Positions 6,678-13,771 of a stretch of 64,000 nt of DNA are shown in pieces. A program made the translations under genes and the position numbers. A model generated the notes under the pieces. That model saw only the letters and a list, made by a program, of their open reading frames with translations. It ran no database searches and was not told the origin of the DNA. How positions within the stretch are numbered: position 1 is the stretch's first letter; the number at the start of each line of letters is the position of its first letter. The DNA comes from a bacterium 210917-DFI.7.65 (GTDB taxonomy: Bacteria; Bacillota; Clostridia; Oscillospirales; Oscillospiraceae). The stretch lies in assembly GCA_020555865.1 (NCBI GenBank), contig JAJCJJ010000003.1, forward strand, positions 124,001-188,000. The letters are read 5' to 3'.

Positions 6678-7361
6678 TTACTTCTTCCCCAAAGAAGTAT
6701 TCACCCGCTCGCTGGCTGCGTGAAACACCTGCAGCGCGCTCTGATGTACGCCGGGGTAGGCGGCGTTCATGGCGTCGTGGCCCAGATCGGGGAAAGATGC
6801 GCCGTCTTTGGCGGCTTCTTCCAGCGCCGCGGCATACTTGGCTTCGGACAGGTGAAGGTCAGCGTCCACCGCGCCGGAGTTAAAGGCGCAGCTGTCCACC
6901 GCCATGTATTTTTCCTCGTTGCCCCCGGCGCGGTACAGCTGGCGGTACAGCTTGAACAGCGCCCCGCCCAGATAGGCTGCGGCCTCCTGAATGGCTTCCT
7001 TGTTGCCCACTTTGCCCAGCAGGTCAAACAGCATGCTGGTGGTATTGACCACCAGCTTTTTCTGCAGCATGGCGATGATGGGTCCGCGCAGCACATTTCC
7101 TTTTTCGGCGGAGGAATCGTACAGATCCTCAGCGGCGATGGTGGTGCCCTCCCGATCCAGCGTGCGGCCCAGAAGATAGTCGGCGGACACATGATAGTAA
7201 TCGCACACTTTGATGACAAAGCCCAGACCCGGTTCGCGGATGCCGTTTTCATAGTGGCTCAGCAGCGCCTGGGAAATCCCCAGCGCGGCGGCCACCTTTC
7301 GCTGGCTGATGCCCTGTTCCTTGCGCAGCATGGACAATGTGCGGGAAAAATCCGTTGCCAT
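6678..7361 (-). CDS. XRE-family regulator with 150-aa C-terminal domain
   Basis: 227 aa. N-terminal Cro/C1 domain, about residues 8-65: LRKEQGISQRKVAAALGISQ, then LSHYENGIREPGLG and YYHVSADYLLG. The rest is a helical region of unknown function, probably for dimerisation or ligand sensing. The minus-strand promoter may be TTGCAC and TATTAT about 18 bases apart near 7380-7415. It is divergent from pta (285-base interval), so it may regulate pta or itself. The interval also contains a GCGCC-TTTT-GGCGC mini-hairpin. Confidence 0.8.
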   Translation of the reverse strand: MATDFSRTLSMLRKEQGISQRKVAAALGISQALLSHYENGIREPGLGFVIKVCDYYHVSADYLLGRTLDREGTTIAAEDLYDSSAEKGNVLRGPIIAMLQKKLVVNTTSMLFDLLGKVGNKEAIQEAAAYLGGALFKLYRQLYRAGGNEEKYMAVDSCAFNSGAVDADLHLSEAKYAAALEEAAKDGASFPDLGHDAMNAAYPGVHQSALQVFHAASERVNTSLGKK

Positions 7362-7547
7362 AATACTCCCCCTTGTGGTCTCTCATAATACGATGGGTAT
7401 AGTATAAAGTGCAAAATACCTTATGTAAAGAAGAATCTGCAAAATTTCTCGATTTTTGCCGCATTTTGCTGCTGTGTGCCGAAACCAGGCGCCTGCCGAA
7501 GGGACACAGCGCCTTTTGGCGCAGAGCAGCGGCGTGCAAGACACCTC

Positions 7548-7576
7548 TTGCGGAAATGGGAAAAGCAGTGTATACT
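7548..7576 (+). promoter_or_regulatory. promoter of pta
   Basis: TTGCGG (7548-7553), 17-base spacer, TATACT (7571-7576). It sits about 70 bases before the pta start with no intervening terminator. Confidence 0.6.
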
Positions 7577-7646
7577 GTGCTTGATAAATGGAACCTGACA
7601 AACAGATCATATTAGAACAATCTGAAATTGAGTGGAGGAAGAAACT

Positions 7647-8666
7647 ATGGATATGTTTGCAAAGCTGAGAGAAAACCTGAAAACAAAGCGCCGCACCATC
7701 GTGTTTACCGAAGGTCCCGATCCGCGCATCCTGGAGGCCACGTTCCGTCTGAAGAATGAAAACCTGATGGACGTGATCCTGGTGGGCAATGAAAGCGAGG
7801 TTCGCACCGCAGCGGCCAACCACGGCTTCGATATCTCCGGTGTCACCATCCTCGACCCTGCCACTTATCCCGAGATGGACGCCATGGTGTCCACCATGGT
7901 GGATCTGCGCAAGGGCAAGATGAGCCCCGAAGAGTGCCGCGCAGCCCTGATGAAGGGCAACTACTTCGGCACCATGCTGGTGAAGATGGGCAAGGCCGAC
8001 GCTCTGCTGGGCGGCGCTACCTATTCCACCGCCGACACCGTTCGTCCGGCACTGCAGCTGGTCAAGACCAAGCCCGGCGCACACCTGGTGTCTTCCTGCT
8101 TCATCCTCAACCGTCCTGTGGGCGAGGAGAACCTGCGCACCATCTGCATGGGCGACTGCGCCATTAACATTGATTATCAGGACGATAAGGACAAGAACGG
8201 CAATGTGACCTTTACTGCTGCCCAGAAGCTGGCTGAGGTGGCTGTGGAGTGCGCAAAGACCGCTGCTTTCTTCGGCATTGATCCCAAGGTTGCCTTCCTG
8301 AGCTTCTCCACCAAGGGTTCCGGCAAGGGCGGCACGGTCAAGCTGAGCAACGAGGCCACCCAGATTGCCAAGCAGCTCAACCCCGGCATGGCGATCGACG
8401 GTGAAATGCAGTTTGACGCTGCTGTGTCTCCCACTGTGGGCCAGCTGAAGTTCCCCGGCTCCCCCGTGGCAGGCTATGCCAACACGTTTATCTTCCCCCT
8501 GATCGAGGCCGGCAACATCGGCTATAAGATCGCTCAGCGCCTGGGCTGCTACGATGCTTACGGCCCCATCCTGCAGGGCCTGAACGCTCCCATCAACGAC
8601 CTCTCCCGCGGCTGCAACGCCGACGAAGTTTTCAAGATGGCGATCATCACCGCAGGCATGGCATAA
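7647..8666 (+). CDS. pta: phosphate acetyltransferase
   Basis: 339 aa, short (PTA domain only) form typical of Firmicutes. It interconverts acetyl-CoA plus phosphate and acetyl phosphate plus CoA, the first step of the acetate/ATP pathway with acetate kinase. Characteristic stretches include DALLGGATYSTADTVRPALQ, LVSSCFIL, AFLSFSTKGSG, DGEMQFDAA and AGYANTFIFPLIEAGNIGYK. The ATG at 7647 follows GGAGGA (7634-7639). An in-frame GTG at 7632 overlaps the ribosome site and is rejected. ackA is not adjacent. Codon usage is strongly biased, as expected for a highly expressed gene. A long antisense frame through it is a shadow. Confidence 0.97.
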   Translation: MDMFAKLRENLKTKRRTIVFTEGPDPRILEATFRLKNENLMDVILVGNESEVRTAAANHGFDISGVTILDPATYPEMDAMVSTMVDLRKGKMSPEECRAALMKGNYFGTMLVKMGKADALLGGATYSTADTVRPALQLVKTKPGAHLVSSCFILNRPVGEENLRTICMGDCAINIDYQDDKDKNGNVTFTAAQKLAEVAVECAKTAAFFGIDPKVAFLSFSTKGSGKGGTVKLSNEATQIAKQLNPGMAIDGEMQFDAAVSPTVGQLKFPGSPVAGYANTFIFPLIEAGNIGYKIAQRLGCYDAYGPILQGLNAPINDLSRGCNADEVFKMAIITAGMA

Positions 8667-8698
8667 GAGCGCCGTCCCAACGAAATAGAAAAAGAAAA

Positions 8699-8732
8699 GC
8701 GCGCCCCGTCCAGCGACGGGGCGCGCCTTTTT
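8699..8732 (+). terminator. intrinsic terminator of pta
   Basis: GCGCGCCCCGTC paired with GACGGGGCGCGC across CAGC, then CTTTTT. Perfect 12-bp stem. Confidence 0.92.
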
Positions 8733-8781
8733 GCGCCTGAATCCGGTTTTGCAAAAAAAAAAATATTTTTTTGCTTTGGCC

Positions 8782-8828
8782 TTGACAAATGAAATTAACT
8801 GGAATAACATATGAGCAGATGTTCATAT
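8782..8828 (+). promoter_or_regulatory. metal-responsive promoter with ArsR/SmtB-type operator
   Basis: TTGACA at 8782-8787, 17-base spacer, TAACAT at 8805-8810. An inverted repeat spans 8809-8828: ATATGAGCA-GA-TGTTCATAT, close to the TGAACA-N2-TGTTCA core known for SmtB/CzrA/CadC-type sites. It covers the -10 and transcription start, so the repressor encoded just downstream would block initiation until it binds metal. Confidence 0.8.
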
Positions 8829-8846
8829 ATTGAAAGGAGAGACACC

Positions 8847-9218
8847 ATGGAGCAGGAAGAGAAAAAGGAAACCGCCCCTTGCTGCGAGCAGGAGGAGTAT
8901 CACGAAGACCGCGTGGCGGCAGTAAAGGAAGACCTGCCCGCCGACGAGGTACTGTACGATCTGGCGGAGCTGTTCAAAATGTTCGCCGATTCCACCCGGG
9001 TGAAAATCCTCTATGCGCTGTTTGAATCCGAGCTGTGCGTGTGCGATATTGCCAGGGTGCTGGATCTGACCCAGAGCGCCGTGTCCCACCAGCTGCGCAT
9101 TTTGAAAGGCGGAAAACTGGTGAAGTACCGGCGCGAAGGCAAAACCGTGTTCTATTCCCTGGCCGACGATCATGTGCGCTCCATCATCAACCAGGGCATG
9201 GATCATATTTCCGAATGA
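8847..9218 (+). CDS. ArsR/SmtB-family metal-sensing repressor (CadC-like)
   Basis: 123-aa winged-helix repressor. The recognition region is DLTQSAVSHQLRILK. Two metal sites can be read. The alpha3N site has ELCVCD (C64, C66) plus N-terminal cysteines C12 and C13, as in CadC (Cd/Pb/Zn). The alpha5 site has D-x-H-x10-H-x2-E near the C-terminus, as in SmtB/CzrA (Zn). Both being present suggests broad divalent-metal sensing. ATG at 8847 follows AAGGAG (8833-8838). First gene of an operon with an HMA protein and a P1B-ATPase. The operator at 8809-8828 indicates autoregulation. Confidence 0.92.
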   Translation: MEQEEKKETAPCCEQEEYHEDRVAAVKEDLPADEVLYDLAELFKMFADSTRVKILYALFESELCVCDIARVLDLTQSAVSHQLRILKGGKLVKYRREGKTVFYSLADDHVRSIINQGMDHISE

Positions 9219-9272
9219 GTTTCTTTCCCGTGTAGATTTTATTCCATACTTTGAAAAAAGGAGAACAGTTTT

Positions 9273-9491
9273 ATGAAAAAGACATTCAAGCTGATCGATC
9301 TGGACTGCGCCAACTGCGCAGCAAAAATGGAAAACAACATCCGGAAAATCGACGGCGTGGCCGACGCCACCGTCAGCTTTATGGCCCAGAAAATGACCGT
9401 AGAGGCCGACGATGACCGCTTTGAGAGCATTATGGACGAAGTGGTCAAGGTGTGCCGCAAAGTGGAGCCGGACTGCGAGATTGTTCGCTGA
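9273..9491 (+). CDS. stand-alone heavy-metal-associated (HMA) domain protein
   Basis: 72 aa with the ferredoxin-like HMA fold: strand KKTFKLIDLDCANCAAKMEN containing the metal-binding CxxC (C12, C15), then helix, GVADATVSFMAQKMTVEADD, helix. HMA proteins carry soft metal ions to P1B-ATPases. Here the ATPase encoded next lacks its own N-terminal HMA domain, so this protein probably supplies that function in trans. Strong AAAAGGAG ribosome site. It is separated from the ATPase by an 84-base gap with a hairpin. Confidence 0.9.
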   Translation: MKKTFKLIDLDCANCAAKMENNIRKIDGVADATVSFMAQKMTVEADDDRFESIMDEVVKVCRKVEPDCEIVR

Positions 9492-9504
9492 GCGTTTGAT
9501 GCAG

Positions 9505-9537
9505 AACGTGCCCGCGGGGGATTTCTGCGGGCATGTT
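9505..9537 (+). terminator. intercistronic hairpin, partial terminator
   Basis: AACGTGCCCGC pairs with GCGGGCATGTT (one wobble) across an 11-base loop, followed by a weak T stretch. Placed between the HMA and ATPase genes, it probably lowers ATPase expression relative to the two small proteins or stabilises the upstream message. Confidence 0.55.
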
Positions 9538-9575
9538 TTGCACGCAGAATCCGAATACGGAGGAGGAGAAATAAG

Positions 9576-11432
9576 ATGACAAGACGACAGAGTAAAACAC
9601 TGCGGCGCATTTTGGCCGCCGCAGTGCTCTATGCACTGCTGTTTTTCCTGCCGGCAGAGGACGCCCTGCCCGGCGGGCTGTGGCTGCGGGCGGCGCTGTA
9701 TCTCGTCCCCTATGCTATTGTGGGCTGGGATGTGCTGTGGAAAGCCCTGCGCAATATTCGCGCCGGACAGGTGTTTGATGAAAACTTCCTCATGGGGGTG
9801 GCCACGCTGGGCGCCTTCGGCGCGGGCGAGTACCCCGAAGCTGTGGCAGTGATGCTGTTCTATCAGGTGGGCGAGCTGTTCCAAGGCGTGGCTGTGGGCC
9901 GCAGCCGCCAGTCCATCGCCGCGCTGATGGACATCCGCCCCGACTACGCCAATGTGGAGCGCGGCGGCGCGCTGGTGCAGGTGGATCCGGAAGACGTGAA
10001 GATCGGTGACACCATTGTGGTGAAAGCCGGCGAGAAGATCCCGCTGGACGGCATAGTGACCGAGGGCAGCAGTTCCGTGGATACGGCGGCGCTCACCGGC
10101 GAATCCCTGCCCCGGGACGTTGGCCCGGGCAGCGAAGTCATCAGCGGCTGCGTGAACCTGAACGGACTGCTGCATGTGCAGGTGCAGAAGGAATTCGGTG
10201 ATTCCACTGTGGCGAAGATTCTGGATCTGGTGGAAAACTCCAGCAGCAAAAAGGCGAAAGCGGAACACTTTATCACCCGCTTTGCCCGTTACTATACCCC
10301 TGCCGTTGTATTTGCCGCCCTGGCGCTGGCGGTCGTTCCTTCCCTCATCACAGGGCAGTGGGGCGTATGGGTGCAGCGGGCGCTGACGTTCCTGGTGGTG
10401 TCCTGCCCCTGCGCGCTGGTGATCTCCGTGCCGCTGACCTTCTTCGGCGGCATCGGCGGAGCCTCGAAAAAAGGTATTCTCGTTAAGGGCGGCAACTATC
10501 TCGAAGCCATGGCGGACGCCGGCATCGTGGTGTTCGACAAAACCGGCACGCTGACAAAGGGCAACTTTGTGGTGAGCCAGGTATTCCCGGAACAGTTGAG
10601 CCGGGAAGAACTGCTGGAACTGGCTGCCCTGGCAGAGGGCTATTCCGACCACCCCATTTCCCGCTCCCTGAAAGCGGCCTACGGCCGGGAGATTGATCTG
10701 AGCCGTCTGGGGCCGGTGGAGGAAGTACCGGGCCATGGCGTGCAGGCCGTGGTGGATGGCAAAACTGTGCTGGCAGGCAATGAAAAGCTGCTGGCAAAAC
10801 ACGGCGTGGCCTGTCCGCCGTGTGATTGTGTCGGCACCGTGATCCATGTGGCGGCAGACGGCGTGTACGCCGGCCATGTGGTTATCTCCGATGAAGTAAA
10901 ACCCGACGCGGCCCGGGCGATTGCCGGACTGCATGCGATGGGCGTGCGCAAAACGGTGATGCTCACCGGCGACCGCCGGGCCGTGGGGGAGAGGGTGGCG
11001 CAGACCTTGGGCCTGGACGAAGTGCACACCGAACTGCTGCCCGAAGACAAAGTAGCCCAGGTGGAAGAACTGCTGAGACACAAGCAGGGCAAGGAAAAAC
11101 TCCTTTTTGTGGGTGACGGCGTCAACGATGCGCCGGTGCTCTCCCGCTCTGATGTGGGCGTGGCCATGGGCGCCCTCGGCTCCGACGCGGCCATCGAAGC
11201 CGCCGACGTGGTGCTGATGGACGACGCACCCTCAAAACTGCCCGAAGCCATCCGCCTGGCGAAAAAGACGGTGCGCATCGTGCGTCAAAACATCGTCTTT
11301 TCCCTGGCGGTCAAGGCCGCTGTGCTGGCGCTGACCACCGTGGGCATTGCCACCATGTGGTGGGCCGTGTTCGCCGACGTGGGCGTGATGGTGCTGGCAG
11401 TGCTCAACGCTACGCGGATGCTGCGGGACTGA
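9576..11432 (+). CDS. P1B-2 type Zn/Cd/Pb-exporting ATPase (CadA/ZntA-like)
   Basis: 618 aa. Exports Zn(II), Cd(II) or Pb(II) from the cytoplasm using ATP. Motifs: actuator TGES at 174-177, transmembrane SCPCAL at 276-281 (metal-binding CPC), phosphorylated Asp321 in DKTGTLT, DHPISRSL (HP locus), GDGVNDAP at about 513-520, and the P1B-2 DVG...N..R signature in the last helix (ADVGVMVLAVLNATRML). There is no N-terminal HMA domain: the protein begins almost directly with membrane segments. GGAGGAG ribosome site. Third gene of the metal operon under the ArsR-type repressor. Confidence 0.95.
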   Translation: MTRRQSKTLRRILAAAVLYALLFFLPAEDALPGGLWLRAALYLVPYAIVGWDVLWKALRNIRAGQVFDENFLMGVATLGAFGAGEYPEAVAVMLFYQVGELFQGVAVGRSRQSIAALMDIRPDYANVERGGALVQVDPEDVKIGDTIVVKAGEKIPLDGIVTEGSSSVDTAALTGESLPRDVGPGSEVISGCVNLNGLLHVQVQKEFGDSTVAKILDLVENSSSKKAKAEHFITRFARYYTPAVVFAALALAVVPSLITGQWGVWVQRALTFLVVSCPCALVISVPLTFFGGIGGASKKGILVKGGNYLEAMADAGIVVFDKTGTLTKGNFVVSQVFPEQLSREELLELAALAEGYSDHPISRSLKAAYGREIDLSRLGPVEEVPGHGVQAVVDGKTVLAGNEKLLAKHGVACPPCDCVGTVIHVAADGVYAGHVVISDEVKPDAARAIAGLHAMGVRKTVMLTGDRRAVGERVAQTLGLDEVHTELLPEDKVAQVEELLRHKQGKEKLLFVGDGVNDAPVLSRSDVGVAMGALGSDAAIEAADVVLMDDAPSKLPEAIRLAKKTVRIVRQNIVFSLAVKAAVLALTTVGIATMWWAVFADVGVMVLAVLNATRMLRD

Positions 11433-11456
11433 GCCGGGGACGTGCGGAACTGTGGT

Positions 11457-11729
11457 TCACTCGATCTGATAAGGCTCCATCATTTTGTTCAGCTCGGAAA
11501 ACAGGGGGTTTGAAGCGAACTGCATCCCAAAATAAACGCCGATGGAAAACGCTGCGGCGCCGGACAGGGAACAGCTGCCTTCCATCTGGTCAATCAAACT
11601 GATCTGCTGCTCCGGATCCAGGTCATATTCCCGGCACAGCGCTTCGAGTTCCTCCCGCGCTTTTTGCCGCTGTTTCTCCAGCAGCGGATGTGCGTAATGC
11701 TGGTACAGCCAGCCATATGTCGTATTCAT
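11457..11729 (-). CDS. conserved small protein, module B copy, 90 aa
   Basis: Paralogue of the protein at 1694-1969, with the same blocks: TTYGWLYQHY, a charged helix (KQRQKAREELEALCREYDLD), QQISL, DQMEGSCSLSGAAAFSIGVY, FSELNKMMEPYQIE. The start is the ATG at 11729, since AGGAGGG lies 7 bases upstream; the longer frame to 11750 is rejected. The alternation of a charged helix and a Gly/Ala-rich hydrophobic stretch is compatible with peripheral membrane or oligomeric association, but no function is recognised. Convergent with the metal ATPase gene, 24 bases apart. Confidence 0.7.
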   Translation of the reverse strand: MNTTYGWLYQHYAHPLLEKQRQKAREELEALCREYDLDPEQQISLIDQMEGSCSLSGAAAFSIGVYFGMQFASNPLFSELNKMMEPYQIE

Positions 11730-11843
11730 AATGTCCCTCCTGTGATTCAATTTTTTTGAAAAAGGGCTGCGCCCTCAGGTTGCTTTTCCCCGGCGGGGGC
11801 AAAGGGGCTTTGGGAGCTTTCTCTGCCGGTAGCAGGCGGGTGG

Positions 11844-12125
11844 TTTTTGCCCTTCTTTCCAAGAAGGGGGGATGGTTGCGTCCCCCGCAGCGGGGAGGGG
11901 TTTTGCTCCTCTTGGAAGAGGGGGAGAACGTTTGCGCCCCACATTTCTTTTTCTCTTGCGAGAGAAAAAGAAACGTGCCGCGCCCGGTACAAAGAAAAAG
12001 AGCGCTGGGAGCGGCTTTCGTGACGAAAGCTGCTCCTTTTTCCTTTGTGTCTATGTCCTGGTAGTGGGTTCCCTGGTGCTATGCGGACTGGTTTCACCAC
12101 TTGCGCCGCTGCCGCTAACGGGTGC
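11844..12125 (-). repeat. multi-hairpin interspersed repeat, copy 6
   Basis: Minus-orientation copy lying between the module B small protein and the second ribbon-helix-helix gene, the mirror image of copy 3 in module A. Core hairpin and palindrome intact, tail with two units. Between the tail and the gene at 11729 there is a further CCCCGGCGGGGG-containing stretch with no gene. Confidence 0.85.
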
Positions 12126-12300
12126 GAGAAGGGTTCGTTTTCTGTTGTTCGGAATCGAGAGCATCTTCTTCTAAATGCCGCAGCAGCACAAACTCAATAT
12201 AATTTGTAATAGATCGGTGCTCTTTTGTCGCCAGTTTTCCGATTTTATCCAGCACATCCTCTGACAAACGCAATGTGAACACCCGCTTGCTTGTAGCCAT
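12115..12300 (-). CDS. small ribbon-helix-helix-type DNA-binding protein (module B, second gene)
   Basis: 61 aa; same as the protein at 1207-1392 except for a handful of residues (for example TSKRV for TNKRV, RHLEEDALDSEQ for QHLEENALNFEQ). Strand RVFTLRLSEDVLDKIGKLA and helices SITNYIEFVLL are identical, so DNA specificity should be shared by both copies. It follows the first gene by 21 bases, as in module A. The final RTR codons and stop lie in the first bases of repeat copy 6. Confidence 0.75.
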   Translation of the reverse strand: MATSKRVFTLRLSEDVLDKIGKLATKEHRSITNYIEFVLLRHLEEDALDSEQQKTNPSRTR

Positions 12301-12321
12301 CCGGCATCACCTTTTCACTGC

Positions 12322-12513
12322 TCATTTGACGATCAAAGGATCGCTTTCCGCCTCCTCCGCATGCTCGGCGTAATACCGCAGATAAACGCGGAGGACTTGG
12401 CGGATATAGGCTGATGTGGTACGCTGTGATTCCTCTGATAATGTTTTGATTTGTTCGTATAATTTCATGGGAAGCAGTATGGACACTGCTTTTTTTGGGC
12501 CGTGGCCAATCAT
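12322..12513 (-). CDS. small ribbon-helix-helix-type DNA-binding protein (module B, first gene)
   Basis: 63 aa, paralogue of 994-1185. The shared frame is KK.VS.LLP...YEQ...L and YIRQ..R.YL.YY.EHA, ending DPLIVK. Divergence from its module A partner (roughly 60% residues) is much greater than for the second genes, so the two parts of the module have different histories. ATG at 12513 with a GAGGTGAT ribosome site. Divergent from an XRE gene at 12604; the 90-base interval carries two 17-base operators. Confidence 0.75.
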   Translation of the reverse strand: MIGHGPKKAVSILLPMKLYEQIKTLSEESQRTTSAYIRQVLRVYLRYYAEHAEEAESDPLIVK

Positions 12514-12535
12514 AGTTATCACCTCATTTTTATAA

Positions 12536-12577
12536 TACAACAATTTGTTGTAAAAGTAAATACCACATTTCGTTGTA
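12536..12577. promoter_or_regulatory. twin operators in divergent ribbon-helix-helix / XRE promoter
   Basis: TACAACA-N3-TGTTGTA at 12536-12552 (perfect) and TACCACA-N3-CGTTGTA at 12561-12577 (imperfect), starts 25 bases apart. Both 17-base dyads lie between the starts of the genes at 12513 (minus) and 12604 (plus). One regulator, most simply the XRE protein, could control both directions. Confidence 0.65.
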
Positions 12578-12603
12578 GTATATACTGCCTTAGAGGTGAT
12601 AAA

Positions 12604-12825
12604 ATGTATCCACGAATTCGGGAATTGCGCGAAGATTCTGATTTTTCTCAAAAAGAAGTCGCAAAATTGTTAAACTGTTCGCAACAAGCTTACAGCAACT
12701 ATGAGTTAGGTACTCGTGATGTACCAATTTCTGTATTGAAACAACTTGCTTTAATTTACAAAACCAGCATAGACTACATTGTTGGATTGTCAAATAATCG
12801 AGATAATACATATTTTTCCGAATAA
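12604..12825 (+). CDS. XRE-family helix-turn-helix regulator, 73 aa
   Basis: Single Cro/C1 domain: RIRELREDSDFSQKEVAKLL, NCSQQAYSNYELGTRDVPIS, LALIYKTSIDYIVGLS. The ATG at 12604 follows AGAGGTGAT. The upstream in-frame extension would run through the operators and is rejected. AT-rich compared with its neighbours, suggesting horizontal acquisition. No counterpart lies next to module A, so it is an addition to (or loss from) the duplicated module. Confidence 0.88.
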   Translation: MYPRIRELREDSDFSQKEVAKLLNCSQQAYSNYELGTRDVPISVLKQLALIYKTSIDYIVGLSNNRDNTYFSE

Positions 12826-12839
12826 TGACATGAGTATGG

Positions 12840-13163
12840 CTCAGCGTCAGCGGCGCAAGTGGTAAAACCAGTCCGCATAGCACCAGGGAACCTGTTTTCA
12901 GGACGTAGAGTACGAACGAAAAAGGAGCAGCTTTCGCCACGAAAGCCGCTCCCAGCGCTCTTTTTCTTTGTACCGGGCGCGGCACGTTTCTTTTTCTCTC
13001 GCAAGAGAAAAAGAAATGTGGGGCGCAACCGTTCTCCCCCTCTTTCAAGAGGAGAAAAAACCCCGCCCCGTTGTGGGGCGCAGCCGTTCCCCCCTCTTCC
13101 AAGAGGAGCAAACCCCCGCCCCGCTGCGGGGCGCAAAGGTTCTCCCTTCTTCCAAGAAGGGCA
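12840..13163 (+). repeat. multi-hairpin interspersed repeat, copy 7 (longest tail)
   Basis: Plus-orientation copy with three tail units, each a CCTCTT(T/C)CAAGAGG or CTTCTTCCAAGAAGG mini-hairpin followed by a CCCCGTTGTGGGG or CCCCGCTGCGGGG mini-hairpin. In the last unit both arms of the first mini-hairpin have changed together (CCTCTT/AAGAGG to CTTCTT/AAGAAG), again keeping the base pairing. Confidence 0.85.
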
Positions 13164-13220
13164 AAAACCACTCTGATTTTTTGTTAAGGGCAAAAAAAAG
13201 AAGAGGCCCCCGCCTCTTTG

Positions 13221-13574
13221 TAAAAATACAATCCCCCGGCCATCCAGCGTGACCGGGGGACTACTGCTGTTCTACATTCTCCAATGGACGATACCTACTC
13301 TTTCTTAGAAATCTATAACCCAAATCTTTTCGTCAGAATCGCGTATCCTTGGGAACATTTCCCGCTTCCTTGTTGTTTCTCTACAAACCAATGTGTGCTG
13401 GTGAACAGAAATCGCTTCAGGTTCTACGCTTGCACGTGTTGCTTCTCGTAAGCCGGTTTGGAACGTCTAAGGGTTTGCTGAAAACTTCGCCTGGGTCTCG
13501 CGCCTCTGTGTGCTTCTTCATTCAGAAGAAGACTTTTCTTACCTGTCCTTTGGACTCACCCCTTTCTTCTTTGT
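13221..13574 (-). ncRNA. unassigned structured RNA of about 350 nt with promoter and terminator
   Basis: The minus strand carries TTGACA (complement of 13604-13609), a 17-base spacer and TATATT (complement of 13581-13586), giving a start near 13574. About 310-340 nt later comes a terminator with TCCCCCGG (13253-13260 side) / CCGGGGGA arms (13232-13260) and TTGTATTTTT. There is no credible protein frame between. Internal hairpins include CTTCTTC-TGAAT-GAAGAAG near the 5' end and GGGAA-ATG-TTCCC in the second half, plus GTCC-AAA-GGAC. I could not match it to tmRNA, RNase P, SRP or 6S RNA by their conserved motifs. A Rfam covariance search would decide. Confidence 0.65.
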
Positions 13575-13734
13575 GTCTATAATATACTATAAATCCGGCG
13601 TTCTGTCAACTGGTTTTGTGCGTTTTTACCCACTCTGTTTTCAACAAATCGGATGGAGTCCTTTTGGCAAGAGTTCACAAGAGAAGGGGATTTTACGTCG
13701 CGAAGCGGCGGCGGAAGGAGGGAAAACAGGAAAG

Positions 13735-13760
13735 GGGGGAACCGTTTTGGTTCCCCCCTG
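13735..13760 (-). terminator. intrinsic terminator of the PII-like gene
   Basis: On the minus strand GGGGGGAACC pairs with GGTTCCCCCC across AAAAC, followed by TTTCCTGTTTTCCC. The interval 13610-13734 contains nothing else I can support. Confidence 0.8.
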
Positions 13761-13771
13761 GCCGTTTTGTT

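Noticed and set aside
8823..11081. Long antisense frame (752 codons) over the metal operon
   Set aside because: Histidine/glutamine/glycine-rich shadow of GC-rich coding DNA; no ribosome site; the sense genes are unmistakable.
596..13163. CRISPR array as explanation for the repeats
   Set aside because: Copies are 220-330 bases, in both orientations, irregularly spaced between genes, with no short regular spacers and no cas genes.
13221..13574. RNase P RNA or tmRNA at this place
   Set aside because: A CCGGCUUAC-like string occurs in the transcript, but the GAGGAAAGUC region of RNase P and the tRNA-like ends of tmRNA are absent, so I leave it unassigned.
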